Part shown: piece by piece, positions 7,145 through 13,387 of the stretch
Position numbering within the stretch: the stretch's first letter is position 1
Layout: each line of letters begins with the position of its first letter
Virus record (IMG/VR): IMGVR_UViG_3300031669_000031
Location: 1 to 58,575 of that record
Reading direction: 5' to 3' (one strand)
Length of the DNA stretch: 58,575 nucleotides
DNA from: a virus
Translations under genes and position numbers: made by a program
Notes under the pieces: model-generated
The model's database searches: none
What the model was told of the DNA's origin: nothing
Seen by the model: the letters and a program-made list of their open reading frames with translations, nothing else

Positions 7145-7789
7145 TTACGGTCTTAAACTATTTCCTTTAAACTCAATAATCTTGCATAGCCGGTTAAGCC
7201 GGTCTATAGTACGATCCCCATACCTCTGTATGAATTGTACTGAGGACAGGTTAGAGGATATGATCAGGATATTAAGATCCTGCTCAGCAACATTGATGAT
7301 CTCATTGAATGATTCAAATTTCTCTCCGTAATTATTGACCATTGACTCAGTGCCAAGCTCATCTATATACGAGAACTTCCATTTCCGGTATAACTCGTAA
7401 TTCCAATTATCATGAATCGGAGATTTAGAGGGGAGCAGTGATGCATGGAATCCCGGAAGGTATTTTCCTGCTGCAATAAAAACAGGTATGAGTACTCCCA
7501 TTATGATCTTGCTTTTTCCTCTGCCACAGTCGCCAAACATAAATAATCCCTTCCCCTGATTATCTGCCATCCAATCAAGTACCTTTTCATACTCTGACAG
7601 CCACAGTAGAGGGTGCTGCTTGGTTATCGTTTTGTCATACCTTGTAAAGCATTCAATGAATACAGGCTTCATCATATCCCTTGATCCAAGAGATATATTT
7701 GTTGGTCTGCACTCATAGGGTCCGTTCTCGGACAGCCTTGCAAATGCCTTGTTGATTTTATCTAAGTGTTTCGGGTCAATAGGTTCCAT
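7145..7789 (-). CDS. DnaC-like helicase loader ATPase
   Basis: A 214-residue AAA+ protein from the ATG at 7789, one base after the stop of the initiator gene. Walker A is GDCGRGKS at residues 86-93, Walker B is FSYIDE at 139-144, and a sensor-like ILIISSN follows. This is the DnaC/IstB-type loader that places the host or phage replicative helicase at the origin. It is directly downstream of a DUF1376-type initiator, the classic phage pairing. A longer in-frame extension to 7951 is unlikely because it lies within the upstream gene. Confidence 0.85.
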   Translation of the reverse strand: MEPIDPKHLDKINKAFARLSENGPYECRPTNISLGSRDMMKPVFIECFTRYDKTITKQHPLLWLSEYEKVLDWMADNQGKGLFMFGDCGRGKSKIIMGVLIPVFIAAGKYLPGFHASLLPSKSPIHDNWNYELYRKWKFSYIDELGTESMVNNYGEKFESFNEIINVAEQDLNILIISSNLSSVQFIQRYGDRTIDRLNRLCKIIEFKGNSLRP

Positions 7790-7790
7790 A

Positions 7791-8489
7791 TTACTCTGTT
7801 TTAAATTTTGCTGGTACTTTCCCTGATACAAAGTTTTGCCCGGGATGCTGGCCTCGTTCAATACCTTTCTCTTTTTTCTCTTTCCTTTCTCTGTCCTCCC
7901 AGGTATGCACAGCTTTTTTCCAATCCTTAATTGGATGGCGTGATTTTCCATATACCCAACCTACCGTTTCATAGTGATTAAGGAAAGCGATGGGATCAAC
8001 TTCGTTTTTTCTCTCATTACAATACGCTGCAACCTCCTCAACGCTTGGAGGTTTAAAAACTTTGGCCTTGGGTGCTTTCTTCTTTCGAATATTCGATTCT
8101 CCGGGGGTTGAGGTACCATCTGGAACCGGTTTCCCGGGTTTTTTACCTGATTTCTGCTTTTCGCCATTTATGGTTTTTGGGTCTTTACCGTAATAAATGC
8201 CAAGATTCTTTGCCCTGGATTCTTTGAATCTACTCTTTTTTATCATCTCATGATCTAATCTCGTATTGTAATACAAACCATGTTCATCTATTGATAATTT
8301 TTCGAATACCTTTGGGTAATTATGCCCTTCACAGAATGTAATTACTTCATCATGCGTTAAACGACCAGTTTCAAAGATCATAGCCAGAACGTCAATATAG
8401 GCTCCTCTCTCCGCTTGTGTCATCTTTCTGGTACTTGTATAGTAATTGCCAAAATAAAAAGGTATAGATGGATCTTTTAGCTTTGTCAT
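7791..8489 (-). CDS. Replication initiator, DUF1376 (YdaU)-like N-terminus
   Basis: A 232-residue protein. The N-terminus (IPFYFGNYYTSTRKMTQAE, then RGAYIDVLAMIFETG) matches the DUF1376/YdaU winged-helix domain of phage replication proteins. A basic linker covers about residues 105-142. The C-terminal part has VEEVAAYCNERKNEVDPIAF, then HYETVGWVYGKSRHPIKDW, as in phage DnaD/O-type initiators. It probably recognises the origin and recruits the loader encoded next to it. The gene starts just after the tRNA-like element at 8518-8562. Confidence 0.72.
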   Translation of the reverse strand: MTKLKDPSIPFYFGNYYTSTRKMTQAERGAYIDVLAMIFETGRLTHDEVITFCEGHNYPKVFEKLSIDEHGLYYNTRLDHEMIKKSRFKESRAKNLGIYYGKDPKTINGEKQKSGKKPGKPVPDGTSTPGESNIRKKKAPKAKVFKPPSVEEVAAYCNERKNEVDPIAFLNHYETVGWVYGKSRHPIKDWKKAVHTWEDRERKEKKEKGIERGQHPGQNFVSGKVPAKFKTE

Positions 8490-8517
8490 AAACCTGTTTT
8501 TAGTTCAAAAACTACTT

Positions 8518-8562
8518 TGCTCCCCGGGCCTGAATCGAACAGGCAAGAGCTCCTCCCCGGGG
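8518..8562 (-). ncRNA. tRNA-like minihelix (acceptor stem plus T arm)
   Basis: Read on the minus strand, CCCCGG (8562-8557) pairs with CCGGGG (8527-8522), and GCCTG (8544-8540) pairs with CAGGC (8532-8528) around the seven-base loop TTCGATT, a canonical tRNA T-loop. The two stems stack directly and are followed by A then GCA, close to a discriminator plus CCA. Only 12 bases replace the D and anticodon arms. It is a decayed tRNA or a deliberate minihelix in the gap between two early genes, starting 8 bases after an upstream stop codon. Confidence 0.5.
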
Positions 8563-8569
8563 ATAACCA

Positions 8570-9304
8570 TTAAACTTCTATGATCAGAAGTTCAGGCATG
8601 GCCTCCTGAATCTTCTTAATCTGCTCATCAATGATCTTATTCTTTTCTACAGCAATATAATCATTGACCTCCGGGGATATCAGGCTGCAATTAAGGCTCT
8701 CTGCATTGATATTTATTTCAACCTCAAAGGTAATGGCTGGTTCTCCTTTAAAGATAGGCACAACGAGCTGAAAAGATGCAGGGATGTTTGAATCTACGGC
8801 CTGTGATTTGTGCATGGTGTAGTTTGCACGATCATCTGAATGCTTCTCAACTTCCTTGTCAACCTTTGCTTTAAAACTTCTCAGTTCCTTTACAAGCTTC
8901 ATTGCAGTCTCCTTATCCTTAAAGGCAGACCGGTTCATCTTGAACAGTTCAGCTAGGGCAGTAGTCGTTAACTCTTTCCCGGAATTAATGCCAAACTTGA
9001 CAAAATCCTCATGTAGTTCTAATTTCCCGATTATTTTATCAGGATCTTCACTTTTCGGATCGACAAAGAGTGCGATTACCATATTCTCCCGATCAATCGC
9101 GATATGTGCTTTTAAAACAGATTTACCCTCAATAGATCCATATTTAGGGAAATAGGCTTTCTGCTTCTCAATGTACCGAAATGGAGTATCAATATTCCCG
9201 GATAGATTCATAGCAGGAGCAATAAACTCATCTCTTGCTGTACCTTCCCGGAGAATGATCTCATTGCCGGTTAGTCCATTAATTACAATTTGTTCTGTTT
9301 TCAT
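8570..9304 (-). CDS. Phage protein, possibly DUF2303/YfdQ-like
   Basis: A 244-residue soluble protein. Its order of parts resembles the DUF2303 group found near recombination genes: an N-terminal region with FIAPAMNLSG, a central beta part (LKAHIAIDRENMVIALF), an LFKMNRSAFKD segment like the family's FAEFLE helix, and a C-terminal beta region (FQLVVPIFKG, then FEVEININ). Similarity is weak and the function of that group is not settled. It is directly upstream of the minihelix gap. Confidence 0.4.
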   Translation of the reverse strand: MKTEQIVINGLTGNEIILREGTARDEFIAPAMNLSGNIDTPFRYIEKQKAYFPKYGSIEGKSVLKAHIAIDRENMVIALFVDPKSEDPDKIIGKLELHEDFVKFGINSGKELTTTALAELFKMNRSAFKDKETAMKLVKELRSFKAKVDKEVEKHSDDRANYTMHKSQAVDSNIPASFQLVVPIFKGEPAITFEVEININAESLNCSLISPEVNDYIAVEKNKIIDEQIKKIQEAMPELLIIEV

Positions 9305-9313
9305 ACTTTATTA

Positions 9314-9733
9314 TTAGTCGTTAGTACCTTCTCTATTGATAGAGAATATTGTTTTCTGCCTTTCGCCTGGCAGGATCGGCCTCTGATAGACAAGTTCCCC
9401 ATCAGCATTGTAATAGCCCACTTCATCACCTTCAGTTATGATAAAGCATTTCTCATTAACAAACTCAGCCTTGTTTTTGATGTTCGTTAACAGAAGCTTA
9501 GTTTCATCTTTTAAGGGCTTCATCCTTTGCTTGAATGAATCCTTAATAGTATTCAGCTCATCCTCCAATGCATTGTAGTCAAGCATTGTCGTTGAAAGAT
9601 CATCCTTAAACACTCGGATCTGCTCCGGAGTGAAAGGCTTAGTGTAGGAAAAGTTCTCAATCCTGTCGGCTGAGCTTTCAAGAGTCTCCTCCCTTTCCTT
9701 GGCACCTACGTTTTGTAACAATCGTTTTTCCAT
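9314..9733 (-). CDS. Unknown early protein (139 aa)
   Basis: A 139-residue protein with a helical, coiled-coil-prone centre (about residues 38-90, containing LDYNALEDELNTIKDSFKQR) and a short beta-rich C-terminus (GYYNADGELVYQRPI). It is not a recognised family. It sits 9 bases upstream of the DUF2303-like gene and probably works with it. Confidence 0.55.
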   Translation of the reverse strand: MEKRLLQNVGAKEREETLESSADRIENFSYTKPFTPEQIRVFKDDLSTTMLDYNALEDELNTIKDSFKQRMKPLKDETKLLLTNIKNKAEFVNEKCFIITEGDEVGYYNADGELVYQRPILPGERQKTIFSINREGTND

Positions 9734-9755
9734 ATAAATAAAAGTGTATTAGTGA

Positions 9756-10067
9756 TTAAAATATTGGTTCCTGATGGATCGGCTTCCAGGATTTCTGTTT
9801 CTTCTTCTTGTCAAACCGATGTTTTAGCTCGTAAGGGAGATATTCCCCAAACTCCCTTATCATATTAACCTTGGCAAGTTTATGATGTTCTGCTTTCACA
9901 TCAAAATCCTTTGCCAGTATGTTCCATGCTGTTCCCCGGCTTATTCCTTTATTACATAAGCTTGCTCTGGTCCAGTTCGTAATGCTGCTCTTGGCATTAT
10001 CAAACATTTGCTTCAGTTGATCATTAGAGACCACATCTGCTATCTGCCTTGCGAGTGGTCTGTTCAT
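9756..10067 (-). CDS. Unknown early protein (103 aa), basic C-terminus
   Basis: A 103-residue protein. Residues 26-60 (SSITNWTRASLCNKGISR then GTAWNILAKDF) could form a helix-turn-helix, and the C-terminus is a lysine-rich stretch. This suggests nucleic-acid binding. No family is recognised. It starts 3 bases after the stop of the zinc-ribbon gene. Confidence 0.5.
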   Translation of the reverse strand: MNRPLARQIADVVSNDQLKQMFDNAKSSITNWTRASLCNKGISRGTAWNILAKDFDVKAEHHKLAKVNMIREFGEYLPYELKHRFDKKKKQKSWKPIHQEPIF

Positions 10068-10070
10068 GGC

Positions 10071-10304
10071 TTACTCGCAATAAGAATAGTGACAATGAGG
10101 GCAGCCTGTAATTAATTCTGAAGAAGCCCTTTCAACTGAATAACCGGATTTATATTTATCTCCCCATTGGGTATAAATATTTCTATGGCAGTTATAGCAT
10201 GATCCATTCCCCGGGGCGAAGTGAGGATAGTCCTTTTCTTTGCAATAAGCTTTTTGTGCCTCACACGCTTTTTGCACATCAAATGTTTCTGTTTTTGTAC
10301 TCAT
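10071..10304 (-). CDS. Small zinc-ribbon protein
   Basis: A 77-residue protein with two cysteine pairs: CYNCHRNIY near the middle and GCPHCHYSYC at the C-terminus, a typical small zinc ribbon found in Bacteroidetes phages. It probably binds nucleic acid or a protein partner. The ATG at 10304 is preferred over 10352 because the latter would begin inside the homing endonuclease gene that ends at 10318. Confidence 0.6.
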   Translation of the reverse strand: MSTKTETFDVQKACEAQKAYCKEKDYPHFAPGNGSCYNCHRNIYTQWGDKYKSGYSVERASSELITGCPHCHYSYCE

Positions 10305-10317
10305 AATCAATAAGGTG

Positions 10318-10800
10318 TTAAGTTTTGAAATTAAGGTTTGCGAATTCTCCATGATATTGCTTGGCTGCTATATCATAGGCTCTGGCAGCATCTTCTTCAA
10401 TCATAAAGAATCCTAAATGAATTCTTCTGCCTTTAATATAAATACATGCTCTGAATTTAGATTTATATTTCTTCCCCGAAAATGTTACTCCGAGATATTT
10501 AGAATAGCCATAAGGAGTTGTATTTATCCGATTCTGCGAATGAGTAGCATTCCTAATATTGTGCCTTTGGCAGTTTAATCCGTTGTGATCCTGATGATCT
10601 GTTAATTTTCCTTTGGGCGTGTTAAGAATTTCTCGGTGCATGTAAATAGTCTTTTGCTTCCCATTAATTCGCTTAGACGCCCTCGTTGCATAATAAGTAT
10701 TTTTAAACCTACTTGCGCACCACTTCCAGACATTCAGCCAATCATAGTCTGCATCGTCAACTTGGGCAAATTTGCCTTGAGATAATGTAATAAGTTTCAT
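10318..10800 (-). CDS. HNH homing endonuclease with AP2 DNA-binding domain
   Basis: A 160-residue enzyme. The HNH core lies around residues 55-90 (YMHREILNTP, then TDHQDHNGLNCQRHNIRNAT). The AP2 domain occupies the C-terminus (SKYLGVTFSGKKY to GEFANLNF). It is clearly related to the protein at 41096-41605. The ATG at 10800 matches the start of that homologue; the 39 in-frame codons upstream are not coding but overlap a predicted pseudoknotted RNA. The gene is AT-rich and interrupts the recombination block. Confidence 0.87.
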   Translation of the reverse strand: MKLITLSQGKFAQVDDADYDWLNVWKWCASRFKNTYYATRASKRINGKQKTIYMHREILNTPKGKLTDHQDHNGLNCQRHNIRNATHSQNRINTTPYGYSKYLGVTFSGKKYKSKFRACIYIKGRRIHLGFFMIEEDAARAYDIAAKQYHGEFANLNFKT

Positions 10801-10820
10801 ATTGTCGAACATTTGATAAA

Positions 10821-10895
10821 TCCGAACGAAAAAGAATTGGAAGGGGCGTTCGGTTCCCCTTATCAGCAAGTAGCTAATCTTGCCTATCCAATTCC
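10821..10895 (-). ncRNA. Pseudoknotted RNA leader of the HNH-AP2 gene
   Basis: Between the metallo-hydrolase stop (10920) and the HNH start (10800), the minus strand can form a three-way junction: P1 GAATTGG/CCAATTC (10894-10888 with 10840-10834), P2 GCAAG/CTTGC (10883-10879 with 10870-10866) and P3 AAGGGG/CCCCTT (10861-10856 with 10846-10841). The P3 loop contains CCGAACG (10853-10847), which is perfectly complementary to CGTTCGG (10828-10822) downstream of P1, giving a 7-bp pseudoknot. No known RNA family is recognised. It probably controls or processes the HNH message. Confidence 0.6.
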
Positions 10896-10919
10896 AAAGG
10901 TATAAAGAATTATCCATCT

Positions 10920-11660
10920 TTAATACGGTAGATGATTAAAATCAATCGTCAGTTCTTTGTCTGCTGCAATGGTAGTTTTGCAGAATTCGCCAGAGATCTC
11001 TGTAACGAATCGGGCTTCATCCGAATTTGCAGAACTTAAATGGAGAAGCACAATGTTCATTACATTTGATAAGTCCAAAGAGCGAAGTATATTTTTGGCT
11101 GTCTCCAATTCTAAATGTGTATAAAGCAATCGAGGTCTCATAACAGGGCTTAATCTGCCATTAATAATATTGTTTTCAAGAATCGAATCTTCGTAATTCA
11201 CTTCCAGGAGGATCTGATTAAGGTTCTTAAAAGTATATGGAACCGTATAGGTATCTGTGACAAAGAGTATATTTCCGGAAGAAGGATGATTAATGTGAAA
11301 ACCTAAGCAATAACAATCATGTTCAACTTCAAATCCAATAATTTTAAAGTTTCCCATCTTGTATCCTTTTTCGGGAATGACAACTTTTGCCCGGAAATGG
11401 GAGATTGGAATATTGTGAGAAGCAAACACATCTTCACTTGATAATACCCTGATTCCCGCAGCCATAACGTCTTTAATGCTTTTAGAATGATCCCTATGCC
11501 TATGAGTTGATAAAGCCCCCACTACTTTAGCTATGTTATAATTCAATGCCTTCTTAATTTGATTAAAGGGGACACCGCATTCTACTATAAGTGCTTCATC
11601 TCCTGCATCTAAAATGTAACAATTACCGACTGATCCCGATGAAACTATTTTAAGAACCAT
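10920..11660 (-). CDS. Metallo-beta-lactamase-fold hydrolase
   Basis: A 246-residue protein with the metal-binding motif THRHRDH (H53, H55, D57, H58), an N-terminal SSGSVGNCYIL strand and a downstream FVTDT (metal-binding aspartate), as in the YycJ/RNase Z-like branch of the MBL fold. In Bacteroidetes phages such proteins accompany RecT-type recombinases and may act as nucleases. Here it sits between RecT and the zinc-ribbon protein, flanked by two homing endonucleases. The substrate is not known. Confidence 0.8.
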   Translation of the reverse strand: MVLKIVSSGSVGNCYILDAGDEALIVECGVPFNQIKKALNYNIAKVVGALSTHRHRDHSKSIKDVMAAGIRVLSSEDVFASHNIPISHFRAKVVIPEKGYKMGNFKIIGFEVEHDCYCLGFHINHPSSGNILFVTDTYTVPYTFKNLNQILLEVNYEDSILENNIINGRLSPVMRPRLLYTHLELETAKNILRSLDLSNVMNIVLLHLSSANSDEARFVTEISGEFCKTTIAADKELTIDFNHLPY

Positions 11661-11663
11661 GAT

Positions 11664-12215
11664 TTAGTCATTAGTAAATTTCCATTTATATCCATAAGCT
11701 GATTTGCGCCAACCGCGACAACAGGCATATACGTTTCTAAAGTCAAAACCAAGAGCCTGCTGAATAGAACGAGAATTATCCCACTTACATAAAAACTCTC
11801 CAGATAGCAATAGTTGATTTATCTCTCTTGATTTTGGATTATCTTTGCCAACCCTTCCCGTCATTGTTCCGGGTTGCCCAAGCACCCTGTGTTTATGGGT
11901 CTCGTTCTCTGACTTAGTGGCCCATTCTAAGTTGGTTACATAATTATTACTTTTAACCCCATCTTTATGGTTGGTTGCATACTTATTTTCAGGATTAGGT
12001 ATAAATGTAAGTGCTATTAATCTATTAACTCTATAAAGTTTTGGTTTGTCATTACAAAGATGAAGAATTAGATAACCTTGTTTTTGTTTAGATTGTTTAA
12101 GAATGCGACTATGAGATGAATTTCTAAATCTTAATGACTTAATTCGACCCTTTGTTGAAGCCTGGTACCTTCCGTTAAATCCCGGAATCTCTTTCCATAT
12201 TTCCTGTTTCTCCAT
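11664..12215 (-). CDS. NUMOD4-HNH homing endonuclease with NUMOD1-like tail
   Basis: A 183-residue enzyme. NUMOD4 is at the start (EIWKEIPGFNGRYQAS, then GRIKSL), the HNH core at about residues 60-105 (VNRLIALTFIPNP, NHKDGVKSNNYVTNLEWAT), and a NUMOD1-like repeat at the end (SIQQALGFDFRNVYACCRG, ending YKWKF). The start at 12215 or the ATG six bases upstream leaves the preceding 140 bases as a structured leader; an in-frame extension to 12317 would be coincidental. It is inserted between RecT and the MBL-fold gene. Confidence 0.85.
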   Translation of the reverse strand: MEKQEIWKEIPGFNGRYQASTKGRIKSLRFRNSSHSRILKQSKQKQGYLILHLCNDKPKLYRVNRLIALTFIPNPENKYATNHKDGVKSNNYVTNLEWATKSENETHKHRVLGQPGTMTGRVGKDNPKSREINQLLLSGEFLCKWDNSRSIQQALGFDFRNVYACCRGWRKSAYGYKWKFTND

Positions 12216-12230
12216 TGCATTAAATAATAA

Positions 12231-12333
12231 AGCCCCTACGGTAGAAGGCTTATCGGTCATACCTTGCGGGATGATCGCAACTACTTTCAGGGCGTTAATA
12301 TTTCTTTTTTTGGTCATGATATAACCGATAAGC
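12231..12333 (-). ncRNA. Pseudoknotted RNA leader of the NUMOD4-HNH gene
   Basis: Read leftward, GCTTATCGGTTAT (12333-12321) pairs with ATGACCGATAAGC (12260-12248), 13 pairs with a single G-T wobble. Between them GTAG (12284-12281) pairs with CTAC (12244-12241), GCCCT (12293-12289) pairs with GGGGC (12236-12232), and TTGCG/CGCAA (12280-12276 with 12268-12264) makes a local hairpin. The order A, B, hairpin, A', B' is a pseudoknot. The element fills the gap between RecT and the HNH start. No family is recognised. Confidence 0.55.
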
Positions 12334-12357
12334 GGTACAAATATAAGCAATTTTGGT

Positions 12358-13365
12358 TTAATATCCTGGTTCTCCCGGTCCTTTGTCTTCCTGTTCTGCG
12401 CTGTGAGATCCTGAATGCTCATTATGTCGAGCTTCATTCTCAAGATCAGAAAGGTTCCCCTGTCGTCCTGGGGCTTCTTTCATCTGTTCGAGCTGTTCTT
12501 TTGGAACATTATCATTAACCTCCTCAAAAGTAGTATCGTGAATATCGAGCTGCTTCTTCCCTGATCTCTCTTTGATAGCCTCATCCCTCTCTTTTACCGG
12601 CCTGTTTTGATCATCCTCTGATATTATCTCGGAATCATCACTTGAACCAATCAGGTTATTGGTTGCCCTGTTGATTACTGTTCTGCGGCACATACGATCA
12701 GTGAATCCTTTATGTGCAGGTGAATCTCCTTTTGTCGCTCCCATCATCCATGCCTGTTTGAGCTGAACAATGGTCATGATCTCTACACCGGTTGAACCAT
12801 CATTGAAGACAACAACAGCGTATGCACCTTTGATCTTTGCAATATCCTGATTGTCGAGACTTAGTGCATGCTTGATAATTCTTTGTCTGCCATTGGTGAT
12901 ATCTACCTCATATTGAAATTCATCACCTTCATAGATACATTGGGCATTGACCTCTTTCACATCAGCATCACGCCTTGCCAGAAGGATATGTCCCCGGTAG
13001 TCAGGCTGCCATTTAAGTTCAAACTTGTCAGTAGCCTTGTTTTTGTACGGGATGAAATAGCCCTGCTTCTTCCATATGCTGAGGCCATCAATGCACATCG
13101 CCATGATTGAATTGGCAATAGAGGGCAGGGTACATTTATCAATAAGGTATATTCCATCCTTATCGGCAGCCTCTGCCAGAAATAGCATAGCTCCTTTTAC
13201 CGCATTCTCCTTTGAGTAATTTGGAGGGAATGTAATATTTCCGGTTTCCTCCAATGTCTGAAGATGCTCAAGAGTCTTAACTGCTACCTCATCCAATCTT
13301 TGTTTCCGGTTGGATGGGGGTGTACTTGTTGCAGGTACGCTCCCTGCTGTTTTTTTGTCTGTCAT
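12358..13365 (-). CDS. recT: RecT-family single-strand annealing protein
   Basis: A 335-residue protein with RecT hallmarks: LPSIANSIMAMCIDGLSIW near residues 75-95, WQPDYRGHILLARRD, IYEGDEFQYEVD and the GSTGVEIMTIVQLKQAW segment, plus an acidic, disordered C-terminal tail. It anneals single-stranded DNA during phage recombination. The ATG at 13365 gives a typical AT-rich leader; an earlier in-frame start at 13395 would overlap the Rad50-like gene. Neighbours are an SMC-type ATPase and an MBL-fold protein, which may supply the nuclease function. Confidence 0.85.
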   Translation of the reverse strand: MTDKKTAGSVPATSTPPSNRKQRLDEVAVKTLEHLQTLEETGNITFPPNYSKENAVKGAMLFLAEAADKDGIYLIDKCTLPSIANSIMAMCIDGLSIWKKQGYFIPYKNKATDKFELKWQPDYRGHILLARRDADVKEVNAQCIYEGDEFQYEVDITNGRQRIIKHALSLDNQDIAKIKGAYAVVVFNDGSTGVEIMTIVQLKQAWMMGATKGDSPAHKGFTDRMCRRTVINRATNNLIGSSDDSEIISEDDQNRPVKERDEAIKERSGKKQLDIHDTTFEEVNDNVPKEQLEQMKEAPGRQGNLSDLENEARHNEHSGSHSAEQEDKGPGEPGY

Positions 13366-13387
13366 AATATTAAATGTATTAAATGGT

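Noticed and set aside
10801-10917. N-terminal extension of the HNH-AP2 protein
   Set aside because: The in-frame codons upstream of 10800 have no counterpart in the homologue at 41096 and coincide with strong RNA pairing.
12231-12333. HDV-like ribozyme upstream of the NUMOD4-HNH gene
   Set aside because: Topology is similar, but the first stem is 13 instead of 7 bp, the linker is too long, P1.1 and P4 are absent and the catalytic C region is not recognisable.
12216-12443. N-terminal extension of the NUMOD4-HNH protein
   Set aside because: The extension overlaps the end of RecT, is outside the NUMOD4 domain, and covers the predicted pseudoknot.
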